Shown piece after piece: positions 1 through 7,432 of a stretch of 15,291 bases of DNA. Position 1 is the first letter of the stretch. Every line of letters starts with the position of its first letter. The translations under genes and the position numbers were made by a program. This DNA comes from Natrialbaceae archaeon (GTDB taxonomy: Archaea > Halobacteriota > Halobacteria > Halobacteriales > Natrialbaceae): assembly GCA_003552325.1 (NCBI GenBank), contig PUKM01000148.1:1-15291 (forward strand). The letters are read 5' to 3'. Under the pieces are notes generated by a model. It made no database searches and was not told the origin of the DNA. It saw only the letters and a program-made list of their open reading frames with translations.

Positions 1-2022
1 GCCTTCCAACCGGCGGATGGCCTCGAGTTTGGCCTCCGGGAGCAGTTCGGCGTGGTACTCCTCGATCCCAACCTCATCGGCGATGGCGCGGGCCGTTCCC
101 TCGTTATCCCCGGTGAGCATCACGACACGAACGCCCTGTGCCTGTAACTGTGAGACGGCCCACGCGGCGTGTGGCCGAACCCGATCCGCGACGGCGATCA
201 CTCCCAACGGCCGGCGTTCGGTGCCGACGATGACCACCGTCTTTCCATCGGCCTCGAGGCGGGGGACCACGTCCTCGAGGACGTCGATACAACCGAGGCT
301 CGCAGTCGAAGCCTCACAGGCCTCAGTGGGGCCGACAGTACCGGGTGCAGTTGCTGCATCGTCGAATCGGTCAGCGAGCGCGCCACCATCCGTCCGCACG
401 TGCGCGTGCTCGAGAGGTAAGCCGACGTCCGCGAGTAACTCGGGCTTGCCGACGTAGTGGGTAACGCCGTCGAGATCTCCCCGAACCCCTCGACCAGCGA
501 GCGCCTCGAACGCAGTGACCGCTGGTCCCGATTCGTCCGAACAACACTCCGTGGCTCCACACGCGTCGCCACCACCGGAGACGTCGATACCGCGGTCGGC
601 TGCGGCCTCGAGGATTGCGCCGGCAACGGGGTGTTCACTCCGGCGCTCGAGCGCCGCCGCTCGTTCGAGCACCTCGGTTTCGGTCGTTCCCTCGAGCGGA
701 ACGATGTCGGTAACCGTCAGTTCGCCAGTGGTCAGCGTGCCGGTCTTGTCCACGGCGACCACCTCGCTCTCGCCGACCGCCTCGAGGTGACGCCCGCCTT
801 TGATCAGCACGCCGTTTTTTGCGGCGCTCGTAATCCCCGAGACGACGCTGACCGGCGTCGAAATGACGAACGCACATGGACAGGCGATGACGAGCAAGGT
901 GAGTCCCCGGAGGAACCAGATGTTCCAGGCCCCACCAGCGAGGAGCGGCGGGACGGTCGCCAGTGCAATCGCCGCCACGACGACGACCGGGGTGTAGATA
1001 CCCGCAAACCGGTCGATAAACTGTTCGCGTTTGGTCCGTTCGCGCTCGGCGTCGGCCACGAGTTCGACGATTCGATCGAGTGTCGACTCGCCCGCCTCGC
1101 TCGTGACCTCGACCTCGAGATATCCCGATTCGGTGATCGTACCCGCGTACACCTCGCCTTCGGGGCCACGGTCGACCGGGACGCTCTCGCCGGTGATCGG
1201 CGACTGGTCGATCGCACTCTGGCCCACCCGAACCACCCCGTCGGCCGGGATTTTGTCACCGGGGCGAACGACGACACGGTCGCCGACCTCGAGAGCCGCG
1301 GTGGGAACCGTCTCCTCGCTGCCATCCGACCGCTTTCTGGTCGCTGTCTCCGGCGAGAGTTCGAGCAGTTCGCGCAACGAGTGGCGCGCCCGATCCATCG
1401 AGAACCGCTCGAGGAGTTCGGCGATGCTGAACAACACCGCGAGCATGGCTCCCTCGAACGGGTGGTGGGTAGCCACACTGGCGAGAATCCCGGCCGTCAT
1501 CAGGACGTCGATATCGAGGGTTCGTGCCCGGAGCGAAAAGAACCCGTTACGCACGATGGGGGCTCCAGCGAGGGCGGCGCTGAGAATAAAGAGGAGATGC
1601 GAAACGGCGGACTCCCGGCCGAACAGGGTGGCCACCGAGGTGTTTGCCTCAGTCACCACGAACGCGAGGGCCATTCCAACGACGAGGAACGCCCCACCAA
1701 CGGCCGTCCCGATTGCGCGTTTGCTCGCCCAGACTCGGCCAGGGACGGCTGGATCGAGCGTCTCGTCCCCCTCACCATCTTCCGACGGGGATGGGACCTC
1801 GTATCCCGACCCCTCGATTCGGTCACGGATGGCCGCGTCGTCGATTACCGACGAGTCATACCGAACGACCACGCGGCCACTCGCCACCGCAGGGTCCGTT
1901 TCCCGAACCCCCTCGAGTCGCTCGAGGCTGCGCCTGATTTTGTTCGCACACGAGGCACAATCCATCCCCGGCACACGAAAATCAGTCGTTCGAACGATGC
2001 CAGCAGTGTCGTCGCCTTCCAT
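1..2022 (-). CDS. Heavy-metal translocating P1B-type ATPase (Zn/Cd/Pb-type favoured), C-terminus beyond window
   Basis: Membrane pump that uses ATP to export soft-metal cations. 674 residues are visible from ATG at 2022 with no stop; the C-terminal end (GDGxND region and last membrane helices) lies outside. Seen in order: N-terminal HMA domain with GMDC22-ASC25, a membrane segment near residues 80-105, TGES at 277-280 (actuator domain), the CPC ion-binding motif C381-P382-C383 followed by FVISTPVS, phosphorylated D425 in DKTGT, H464-P465 in SEHP, and GDN at 638-640. CPC followed by an ISTP sequence resembles ZntA/CadA more than CopA, so zinc, cadmium or lead is favoured; copper is not excluded. 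The nucleotide-binding region carries extra cysteines (C488, C493, C494, C569, C578). Upstream lies a Cys-rich HTH_10 regulator on the same strand, 98 bp away. Family call is secure; the metal is inferred. Confidence 0.95.
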   Translation of the reverse strand, partial: MEGDDTAGIVRTTDFRVPGMDCASCANKIRRSLERLEGVRETDPAVASGRVVVRYDSSVIDDAAIRDRIEGSGYEVPSPSEDGEGDETLDPAVPGRVWASKRAIGTAVGGAFLVVGMALAFVVTEANTSVATLFGRESAVSHLLFILSAALAGAPIVRNGFFSLRARTLDIDVLMTAGILASVATHHPFEGAMLAVLFSIAELLERFSMDRARHSLRELLELSPETATRKRSDGSEETVPTAALEVGDRVVVRPGDKIPADGVVRVGQSAIDQSPITGESVPVDRGPEGEVYAGTITESGYLEVEVTSEAGESTLDRIVELVADAERERTKREQFIDRFAGIYTPVVVVAAIALATVPPLLAGGAWNIWFLRGLTLLVIACPCAFVISTPVSVVSGITSAAKNGVLIKGGRHLEAVGESEVVAVDKTGTLTTGELTVTDIVPLEGTTETEVLERAAALERRSEHPVAGAILEAAADRGIDVSGGGDACGATECCSDESGPAVTAFEALAGRGVRGDLDGVTHYVGKPELLADVGLPLEHAHVRTDGGALADRFDDAATAPGTVGPTEACEASTASLGCIDVLEDVVPRLEADGKTVVIVGTERRPLGVIAVADRVRPHAAWAVSQLQAQGVRVVMLTGDNEGTARAIADEVGIEEYHAELLPEAKLEAIRRLEG

Positions 2023-2044
2023 TACTCACTGGTAGTTGCGGGCC

Positions 2045-2092
2045 CATCATACGCCTTGTTTGGCGCACGCCAAGTCGGGTTCGGTATACGCC
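2045..2092 (-). promoter_or_regulatory. Candidate promoter and operator of the metal ATPase
   Basis: The 98-bp gap between the regulator stop and the ATPase ATG holds a 14-bp inverted repeat, TTGGCG-CA-CGCCAA (2060-2073). It sits just upstream of a TATA-like TATGATG (about 2045-2051) placed 23-29 bp before the ATG, as expected for a leaderless haloarchaeal transcript. A 7-bp direct repeat, ATACGCC on the plus strand, occurs at 2049-2055 and 2086-2092, flanking the palindrome. Position upstream of the TATA box would suit an activator. Function is inferred from position and symmetry only. Confidence 0.45.
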
Positions 2093-2120
2093 GACTAGCT
2101 GGCCGGGACACACTACACAG

Positions 2121-2873
2121 CTACACCGACTCGGGGGAAAGAATCGCTGAGTCACCGGAGACAGCCGTGGTCGCCAAGGTCGCTTCCGCACGCCGGAGGC
2201 GATAGGAGAGGGTCGATCGAGGGACCTCGAGTCGAGCCGCCAGTTCGGACAGATCGATCGCCCGTGGGGTCTCGTAGTAGCCGTGATCGACGGCGGCTTC
2301 GAGGGCCGCACGCTGCTCCGGCGGTAGCGCCGTGTCGCCATCCGTTTCACCCTCGAGCGATCTGTTGGGATCGACATCCGTCAGCCGGAGCATCTCGATA
2401 CCGGCACACTCGCCGACTTCGGTCCCTAGGGCCTCGAAAAAGCGGTGAATCGGAGCGTCATCGCTCAACACGATTCGCCAACGATGGCGACGCCCCTCGC
2501 GGTAGGTTTCGAACAGGAGTCCACGACCGAGGGTGTCGAGGGCAACGTGTGGCACCGACGTACAGTCGGCCGTCCGGTCCCAGTAGGTGTAGACGACCAG
2601 GGTGTCACTCGAGCGATCGAGTACCTGGGTTTCACAGGCGGCTCCACACCCATCCCGAACCAGGCAGTCGGCGAAAAAACCGGAATCGGCGTACGCCGCC
2701 TCGAGCGCTGCCAGCGTCTCCTCGGGACCCTGTGCACGGTCGACACGCCAGAGGCTCTCGGGAGTGACGTGACACGCCAGCGAGCGCACCGACGCCTCGG
2801 GTGATTCCTCGAGCACATCTGCCACGGGGTTCATCCCAGGTTCGTACTCGAGCGTGAAGACGAGCTCTCGCAT
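2121..2873 (-). CDS. HTH_10 (bacterio-opsin-activator family) transcriptional regulator with Cys-rich sensor domain
   Basis: Probable metal-responsive transcription factor of 250 residues. The C-terminal HTH_10 domain spans about residues 183-233 (LPPEQ start, YYETPR, LAARLEVPRSTLSYRLRRAE), typical of the haloarchaeal Bat-type family. The N-terminal sensor half carries C34-H35, a compact cluster C70-x5-C76-x3-C80, C104, H109 and C156, which could bind a thiophilic metal. I chose ATG at 2873 rather than the longer upstream frame because the protein begins MRELVF, common in this family, and a run of six T (2896-2901) sits 23-28 bp upstream as a TATA-like box. It ends 98 bp before the metal ATPase on the same strand, so that ATPase is the obvious candidate target. 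The HTH call is firm; metal sensing is inference. Confidence 0.88.
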   Translation of the reverse strand: MRELVFTLEYEPGMNPVADVLEESPEASVRSLACHVTPESLWRVDRAQGPEETLAALEAAYADSGFFADCLVRDGCGAACETQVLDRSSDTLVVYTYWDRTADCTSVPHVALDTLGRGLLFETYREGRRHRWRIVLSDDAPIHRFFEALGTEVGECAGIEMLRLTDVDPNRSLEGETDGDTALPPEQRAALEAAVDHGYYETPRAIDLSELAARLEVPRSTLSYRLRRAEATLATTAVSGDSAILSPESV

Positions 2874-2895
2874 ACTCGAGGATGGCCACGGGGAC

Positions 2896-2901
2896 AAAAA
2901 A
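2896..2901 (-). promoter_or_regulatory. TATA-like box of the HTH_10 regulator
   Basis: Six consecutive T on the minus strand, 23-28 bp upstream of the chosen ATG at 2873, inside the 49-bp gap after the small membrane protein. Spacing fits a leaderless haloarchaeal transcript and supports the short start. Confidence 0.45.
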
Positions 2902-2922
2902 CGCTCCCGGTTATCCATCCGA

Positions 2923-3186
2923 CTAGTCGCGTCCGTATGGGCTGCCGATCGCGAACGAACAGAGGGCGGCCCCGGCAACGGCGAAGAACGTCAACAAATC
3001 AGCAGGCGTGTGCAATCCCGAATACAGCAGGTTGAGTAACACGAACGGACTGAGAATAGCGATCCAGAACGCAACGAGTTCGATCGGCGCACTCGATCGA
3101 CGCCGCGAGCGGACCAACCAGTGATCGATCATTCGAGAACACCTCTCAGCGAACGCGACAGTGGAGGGCAGCGCATACTCAGACAT
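2923..3186 (-). CDS. Small two-helix membrane protein of unknown function
   Basis: 87 residues from ATG at 3186 (MSEYALPS). The frame could open 12 codons earlier, but I prefer this Met because the extra residues look like translated intergenic sequence. Two hydrophobic segments are visible, about residues 36-57 (ELVAFWIAILSPFVLLNLL) and 61-81 (ADLLTFFAVAGAALCSFAIG), preceded by an Arg-rich stretch (RSRRR at 27-31), which suggests a cytoplasmic N-terminus. I recognise no domain. It lies upstream of the regulator on the same strand, separated by 49 bp containing a TATA-like box, so co-transcription is possible but not required. A link to metal transport is only positional. Confidence 0.65.
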   Translation of the reverse strand: MSEYALPSTVAFAERCSRMIDHWLVRSRRRSSAPIELVAFWIAILSPFVLLNLLYSGLHTPADLLTFFAVAGAALCSFAIGSPYGRD

Positions 3187-3248
3187 TCCGAACGATGGCC
3201 TAAAACACTGACCTACACACAAACAGCTCTTTTAGCTATCCATGCACC

Positions 3249-4400
3249 TCAGAAGCCCTTGCCGAGCATCTCTCGAGCGATGATGTTCTTCTGGATTTCC
3301 GAGGTCCCCTCGTAGATCTGGGTGATCTTCGCGTCGCGGTAGAGGCGCTCGACGGGGAAGTCGTTGACGTAGCCGGCACCACCGTGGATCTGGACGGCCT
3401 CGTCGGCGACGTCGACGGCGATTCTGGAGGCGTACTCCTTGGCCATCGAGGCGAGTTTCGTGATGTCGTTCCCCTGGTCGACGTTCCATGCCGCCTTATA
3501 GGTCAGGTTCCGGGCTGCCTCGGTCTTGGTCGCCATATCGGCGAGTTTGTGTTGAATCGCCTGGAACTCGGAGATGGATTTGCCGAACTGCTCGCGGTCC
3601 TGGGCGTACTCGAGGGCGGCCTCCGTTGCGCCTTTTGCAATGCCGACACCCTGTGCGGCGACGGCGGTTCGGGTCTCGTCGAAGAATTGCATCTGCTGGA
3701 GGAACGCAGCGTCCTGGGTGCCGACGAGGTTCTCCTCGGGGACCCGGACGTCGTCGAAGATGACTTCGGCCGTGTCCGACGCACGGATACCGAGTTTGCC
3801 CGTGATCTTCTCGGTCGAAACGCCGTCCCAGTCGGTCTCGACGATGAACTGACTGAAGCCGTTGTATCGGCCTTCGGCGTCAGGGTTCGTCTTCGTCAAC
3901 ACCACGAGAAAGTCCGCGACGGTACCGTTGGTGATCCACATTTTGTTCCCGTTGAGGATCCACTCGTCGCCGTCTTTCTCTGCCCGCGTCGACACCGAGG
4001 AGACGTCGGAACCGGAATCCGGTTCGGAAATCGCGGCACCGGAAATGGCCTCACCGAGGGCGACTGGTTCCAGATATTCCTGTTTCTGTTCTTCGGTGCC
4101 AAAGCTCATGATGGCCTCACAGCCAAAGGAGGTGGCGACGATCGACAGTGCAATGCCGGGGTCGGCGGCGAACAGTTCCTCGGTAATGATTGCGGTGTCG
4201 AGAATCGAGTAGCCGGCCCCACCGTAGTCCATCGGGATGTACGAGCCAGTCAGACCCATCTCGGCGGCTTTCTCCACGACGTCGTGGGGATACTCTTCGG
4301 CAACGTCGTACTCAGTGGCGACAGGGACGATTTCGTTCTCTGCGAAGCGTTTCACTTCTTCGCGAATCTGTTGTTGTTCATCTGAAAGTCCGAATTCCAT
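3249..4400 (-). CDS. Acyl-CoA dehydrogenase
   Basis: FAD enzyme catalysing the first beta-oxidation step, acyl-CoA to trans-2-enoyl-CoA, passing electrons to an ETF; cytoplasmic. The 383-residue length is normal for the family. Seen: N-terminal helical domain beginning LSDEQQQIREEV, signature 1 GAAISEPDSGSD (121-132), the WITNG segment (155-159), and C-terminal signature 2 with QIHGGAGY (337-344) and QIYEGTSEIQ (361-370). E364 aligns with the catalytic base of medium-chain acyl-CoA dehydrogenases. ATG at 4400 is preferred over the upstream Met at 4424, because a TTTATTG box (4422-4428) lies 22-28 bp before it. Divergent from the 3-hydroxyacyl-CoA dehydrogenase/enoyl-CoA hydratase fusion 115 bp away. 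Chain length or branched-chain preference cannot be read from sequence. Confidence 0.95.
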   Translation of the reverse strand: MEFGLSDEQQQIREEVKRFAENEIVPVATEYDVAEEYPHDVVEKAAEMGLTGSYIPMDYGGAGYSILDTAIITEELFAADPGIALSIVATSFGCEAIMSFGTEEQKQEYLEPVALGEAISGAAISEPDSGSDVSSVSTRAEKDGDEWILNGNKMWITNGTVADFLVVLTKTNPDAEGRYNGFSQFIVETDWDGVSTEKITGKLGIRASDTAEVIFDDVRVPEENLVGTQDAAFLQQMQFFDETRTAVAAQGVGIAKGATEAALEYAQDREQFGKSISEFQAIQHKLADMATKTEAARNLTYKAAWNVDQGNDITKLASMAKEYASRIAVDVADEAVQIHGGAGYVNDFPVERLYRDAKITQIYEGTSEIQKNIIAREMLGKGF

Positions 4401-4421
4401 AGTCTCCACTTCTTTCCTGAA

Positions 4422-4428
4422 CAATAAA
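4422..4428 (-). promoter_or_regulatory. TATA-like box of the acyl-CoA dehydrogenase
   Basis: TTTATTG on the minus strand, 22-28 bp upstream of ATG 4400. It stands out in an AT-rich pocket (about 4411-4455) of an otherwise GC-rich window. It falls inside the longer frame starting at 4424, which argues against that start. The remaining intergenic sequence to 4515 should hold the promoter of the divergent fusion gene, but I see no clear box for it. Confidence 0.55.
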
Positions 4429-4515
4429 GAACTTTGTAACCGGAAGTAAACTTACGATGGGTTGATATCCAGACAGAGGGAAACGTTGAAACCGCTGGCA
4501 AACACATACGTCGGC

Positions 4516-6489
4516 ATGGAACTCGAGGATATCAACACCATCGCAGTTCTCGGTGCGGGGAATATGGGCCACGGAATCGCCGAAGTGGCGGCACTCGCTG
4601 GCTATACCGTCCACCTCCGTGACATCAACGAGGAGTTCGTCCAGAACGGCTACGACCAGATCGAATGGTCACTCGGCAAACTCGCCGAGAAAGACCAGAT
4701 CAGTGACGATCACGCCGAGGAGACCCTCGAGCGAATCACGCCGCTGGTCGATCTCGAGGAGGCCGTCGGGGGCGTCGACGTCGTCATCGAGGCCGTCCCC
4801 GAAAAGATGGAGATCAAAGAGGAGGTCTATACCGAAATCGACCAGTACGCTCCCGACCACACCATCTTCGCGACCAACACCTCGAGTCTCTCGATCACGG
4901 ACCTCTCGGAGTTCACCGACCGTCCCGAGCAGTTCTGTGGGATGCACTTTTTCAACCCGCCGATCCGGATGCCACTGGTCGAAGTCATCTCGGGGGCACA
5001 CACCGACGAGGGGACCCTCGATGCGATCGAAGCCCTCGCTGAGGACTTCGATAAATCGCCCGTCCGCGTGCAGAAGGACGCTCCCGGCTTCATCGTGAAC
5101 CGGATTCTCGTCCCCCTGATGAACGAGGCCTCGTGGCTCGTCAGCGAGGATGAAGCCACCATCGCCGAGGTCGACTCGACCACGAAGTACGGCCTGGGCC
5201 AGCCGATGGGAGCCTTCGAACTCGGTGACCAGGTCGGCAACGACGTGAGCTTCCACGTCCTCGAGTACATGCACGACGTACTCGGTGACGCCTACGAACC
5301 AGCGCCACTGCTCGCCGAGAAAGTCGAAAACGAGGAACTGGGCAAAAAGACCGGCAAAGGCTTCTACGACTACGAGGACGGCCCTGGTGCGGACGTCCCA
5401 ACCGACCAACAGTCCGAGTTCGTCGAGCGCCGACTCCTCGCCTCGATGGCCAACGAGGTCGCCAAGCTGATCGGTAACGACGTCGCCCCACCAGAATCGA
5501 TCGACGAAGCCGTCCAGCTCGGTGGCGGCTGGCCCGATGGTCCCGTCAAGGTCGTCGACGAATACGGCATCGACGCCCTCCTCGAGGAACTCGAATCGGC
5601 CTACGAGGAGACGGGCCACGAACGATACGCCCCTGCTGCGTATCTCGAGACGCGTGCCGGGGAAGGTGGCTTCTACGAGCAGGACGACGCCGAGGAAGGG
5701 ACGAGTTTCGAAACCATCCGTGTCGAGTATCCCGGTGCAATGGTGGGCCACATCGTCATCGACCGCCCACACCGGATGAACACCATCAGCTCCGAACTGC
5801 TCGAGGAACTGAGCGAAGCGATCGACCTGCTCGAGGCCGACGACGAGGTTCGGGCGATCCTCCTGACCGGCGAGGGCGAGAAAGCGTTCTCCGCGGGGGC
5901 TGACGTCCAGTCGATGGCCGCCGGCGGGGCCGACCCACTCGGGGCCGTCGACCTCTCGAAACAGGGCCAGGACACGTTCGGGAAACTCGAGTCCTGTGAC
6001 CTCCCCGTCGTGGCGGGAATCGACGGCTACTGTCTCGGCGGTGGCATGGAACTCGCCACCTGTGCGGATATCCGAATCGCCTCCGAACGCTCGGAACTCG
6101 GCCAGCCGGAACTCAACCTCGGGCTCATCCCCGGCTGGGGCGGTACCCAGCGGCTCTCACACATCGTCGGTGAAGGGCGCGCCAAAGAGATCATCCTCAC
6201 CGCCGACCGCTACGACGCCGAGACCATGGCCGACTACGGCTTCGTCAACGACGTCGTCCCCAACGACGACCTCCTCGATGAAGCGCTCGAGTTGACCGAA
6301 CAACTCGCCGGTGGCCCACCGATCGCCCAGCGCTTCACCAAGACCGCGATGCTCGCTGGCCGCGATGACACCGACGCCGGACTCGAACTCGAGGCGTCGG
6401 CGTTCGGTCACCTCATGGCGACCGACGACCTGATGACGGGTATTACGGCGTTCATGAGTGGGGAGGATCCCGAGTTCGAAGGGAAATAG
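4516..6489 (+). CDS. Fused 3-hydroxyacyl-CoA dehydrogenase / enoyl-CoA hydratase
   Basis: Bifunctional beta-oxidation enzyme (hydration, then NAD-dependent oxidation), 657 residues, cytoplasmic. N-terminal Rossmann domain: GAGNMGHGIA (13-22), NTSSLSI (121-127), and catalytic dyad H144 (CGMHFFNP) with E156, spaced 12 as in known HADs. The helical 3HCDH C-terminal domain spans about 190-290 (GFIVNRIL, KKTGKGFYDY), with a further stretch to about 390 that resembles a second 3HCDH-like unit. The crotonase domain covers about 400-657, with oxyanion-hole AFSAGAD (458-463), GYCLGGGMELA (504-514), and catalytic glutamates E512 and E532, spaced 20 as in enoyl-CoA hydratase. Domain order is dehydrogenase then hydratase, the archaeal arrangement, reverse of bacterial FadB. 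ATG 4516 is chosen over an upstream in-frame Met at 4462 because MELEDINTIAVLGAG fits the Rossmann start. Both active sites look intact. Confidence 0.95.
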   Translation: MELEDINTIAVLGAGNMGHGIAEVAALAGYTVHLRDINEEFVQNGYDQIEWSLGKLAEKDQISDDHAEETLERITPLVDLEEAVGGVDVVIEAVPEKMEIKEEVYTEIDQYAPDHTIFATNTSSLSITDLSEFTDRPEQFCGMHFFNPPIRMPLVEVISGAHTDEGTLDAIEALAEDFDKSPVRVQKDAPGFIVNRILVPLMNEASWLVSEDEATIAEVDSTTKYGLGQPMGAFELGDQVGNDVSFHVLEYMHDVLGDAYEPAPLLAEKVENEELGKKTGKGFYDYEDGPGADVPTDQQSEFVERRLLASMANEVAKLIGNDVAPPESIDEAVQLGGGWPDGPVKVVDEYGIDALLEELESAYEETGHERYAPAAYLETRAGEGGFYEQDDAEEGTSFETIRVEYPGAMVGHIVIDRPHRMNTISSELLEELSEAIDLLEADDEVRAILLTGEGEKAFSAGADVQSMAAGGADPLGAVDLSKQGQDTFGKLESCDLPVVAGIDGYCLGGGMELATCADIRIASERSELGQPELNLGLIPGWGGTQRLSHIVGEGRAKEIILTADRYDAETMADYGFVNDVVPNDDLLDEALELTEQLAGGPPIAQRFTKTAMLAGRDDTDAGLELEASAFGHLMATDDLMTGITAFMSGEDPEFEGK

Positions 6490-6542
6490 CGGGAGGAATC
6501 ACCCCCAGCAGTCGTAAAACTCACCCAGCACACAACAGGAGG

Positions 6543-6551
6543 TATTTATTA
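6543..6551 (+). promoter_or_regulatory. TATA-like box of the membrane protein gene
   Basis: TATTTATTA, 21-29 bp upstream of the GTG at 6572, in the 82-bp gap after the fusion enzyme. Spacing fits a leaderless transcript and supports the GTG start. Confidence 0.55.
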
Positions 6552-6571
6552 CTTTTCAGCTGACTGTTTGT

Positions 6572-6994
6572 GTGTCCGCGACAGACCCACATCCCCGACT
6601 CAATCGTCGTTCCGAACGCACAACGGGTGGTCGTCCACTCGGCGTCACGATTATCTGCCTGCTCGGAATTCTCGGATTTCTCGTGGCGTGGATCCCGATT
6701 TTGGGCTTGGCAGCCGGAACGAGTACGACATTCCTCCTCGCACTGGGCCTGAGTGTCCTCAACATCGCCAGTCTCGCCGTCCTGGTCGGTCTCTGGATGA
6801 TGCGACGGTGGGCCTGGATCCTGGCGATCCTCTTTTACTCACTCACGGCCGTCGCAGACCTACTCGCCGTCAACGTACTCGGGTTGTTCATCTCGGTGCT
6901 CATCGTCGTCTATAGGCGGAGCAGGGCGAGAACCCCGACCCTTGAGGTCGGGGGTGAAGCCCGTCGAAGGACTACACATGTTCACTTCGGTTAA
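6572..6994 (+). CDS. Four-helix integral membrane protein with IS-derived C-terminus
   Basis: 140-residue frame from GTG 6572. About 20 hydrophilic residues rich in Arg are followed by four hydrophobic segments near residues 23-50, 54-76, 80-100 and 102-114 (LGLFISVLIVVY). I recognise no specific family; small haloarchaeal proteins of this layout are common and uncharacterised. The coding-like membrane part ends at about residue 114. From residue 121 the frame runs through the left-end hairpin of the IS605-type element (6933-6953) and into the 3' end of tnpA on the opposite strand, ending THVHFG. The last 20 or more residues are therefore mobile-element sequence and the native C-terminus has probably been replaced. 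The helices are intact, so the product may still work. The TATA-like box upstream supports the GTG. Confidence 0.7.
   Translation: MSATDPHPRLNRRSERTTGGRPLGVTIICLLGILGFLVAWIPILGLAAGTSTTFLLALGLSVLNIASLAVLVGLWMMRRWAWILAILFYSLTAVADLLAVNVLGLFISVLIVVYRRSRARTPTLEVGGEARRRTTHVHFG
6933..6953 (+). repeat. Left-end hairpin of the IS605-type element
   Basis: Arms CCCCGACC (6933-6940) and GGTCGGGG (6946-6953) enclose the 5-nt loop CTTGA. The arms are identical to those of the right-end hairpin and the loop differs by one base. In this family TnpA recognises such single-stranded hairpins for excision and insertion. Confidence 0.85.
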
Positions 6995-7370
6995 TATACT
7001 GTTCAATCGTTTCTCGGCTCACCTCACCAGCCGTTCCTACGTAGAATGAACGTTCCCAACACCCACCACCCCAGTACAACGACCGCATCACTTCAGGATG
7101 GTCACTCCACAATCTCCGCGCCGTCACGCTCTTCAACCGCGATACAATCGCGCTTGGTGAGTGCTTCGGATGCGCTCCCAAGAATACGTGAACGTGGTCA
7201 GGTGAGAGATGCAACGACCGAAACTCGTAGTCGTTCCGTTCGATAATTGCATGGAGCTCTGACATCAGCGTATCCGAAACGTGGTCGAGAAACGAGTGTC
7301 GATACCGAGGGCACCACACGAAGTGGTAGTTGATGTTGTACACTGTGTGGTTCGGACAAGTTGCCTCCAT
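6972..7370 (-). CDS. tnpA: IS200/IS605-family Y1 (HUH) transposase TnpA
   Basis: Single-strand DNA transposase that cuts and rejoins hairpin ends. 132 residues from ATG 7370; an alternative ATG at 7394 adds 8 residues. I prefer 7370 because the core pattern (HTVYNINYHFVWCPRYR) follows closely and TTAAAT (7394-7399) lies 24-29 bp upstream as a TATA-like box. Seen: HUH motif H59-V60-H61 in SPDHVHVF, SPSAIVSRLK (71-80), RSFYVGTAGEVS (107-118), and presumed catalytic Y125 in TIEQYI. The Gln commonly found four residues after this Tyr is Ser here (S129). The gene ends 19 bp inside the left hairpin, as usual for the family. Divergent from the RHH gene and tnpB. Length is normal. Confidence 0.92.
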   Translation of the reverse strand: MEATCPNHTVYNINYHFVWCPRYRHSFLDHVSDTLMSELHAIIERNDYEFRSLHLSPDHVHVFLGAHPKHSPSAIVSRLKSVTARRLWSDHPEVMRSLYWGGGCWERSFYVGTAGEVSRETIEQYINRSEHV

Positions 7371-7393
7371 ACACACTGTACGATGTGCCAACA

Positions 7394-7416
7394 TTTAAGC
7401 CAATGTGTTATTAAGT
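7394..7416. promoter_or_regulatory. Compact divergent promoter region of the IS element
   Basis: The AT-rich strip between tnpA and the small RHH gene holds TTAAAT (7394-7399, minus strand, 24-29 bp before tnpA ATG 7370) and TTATTAAGT (7408-7416, plus strand, 17-25 bp before RHH ATG 7433). The two boxes are under 10 bp apart, so transcription in the two directions probably interferes, or is repressed together. Confidence 0.45.
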
Positions 7417-7432
7417 ATCCACTGCAAACAAG

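Noticed and set aside
1..2022. Copper-specific CopA assignment for the ATPase
   Set aside because: The CPC motif is followed by FVISTPVS, closer to ZntA/CadA; the decisive C-terminal helices are outside the window, so copper is disfavoured, not excluded.
457..2205. 582-codon open frame on the plus strand, opposite the metal ATPase
   Set aside because: It is the antisense shadow of a high-GC gene. The minus-strand frame carries all P1B-ATPase motifs in order, and the plus product is Arg/Asp-rich with no recognisable domain.
3384..4385. 333-codon plus-strand frame
   Set aside because: Antisense to the acyl-CoA dehydrogenase, whose signatures are complete on the minus strand.
4669..5772. 367-codon minus-strand frame
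   Set aside because: Antisense to the 3-hydroxyacyl-CoA dehydrogenase/enoyl-CoA hydratase fusion.
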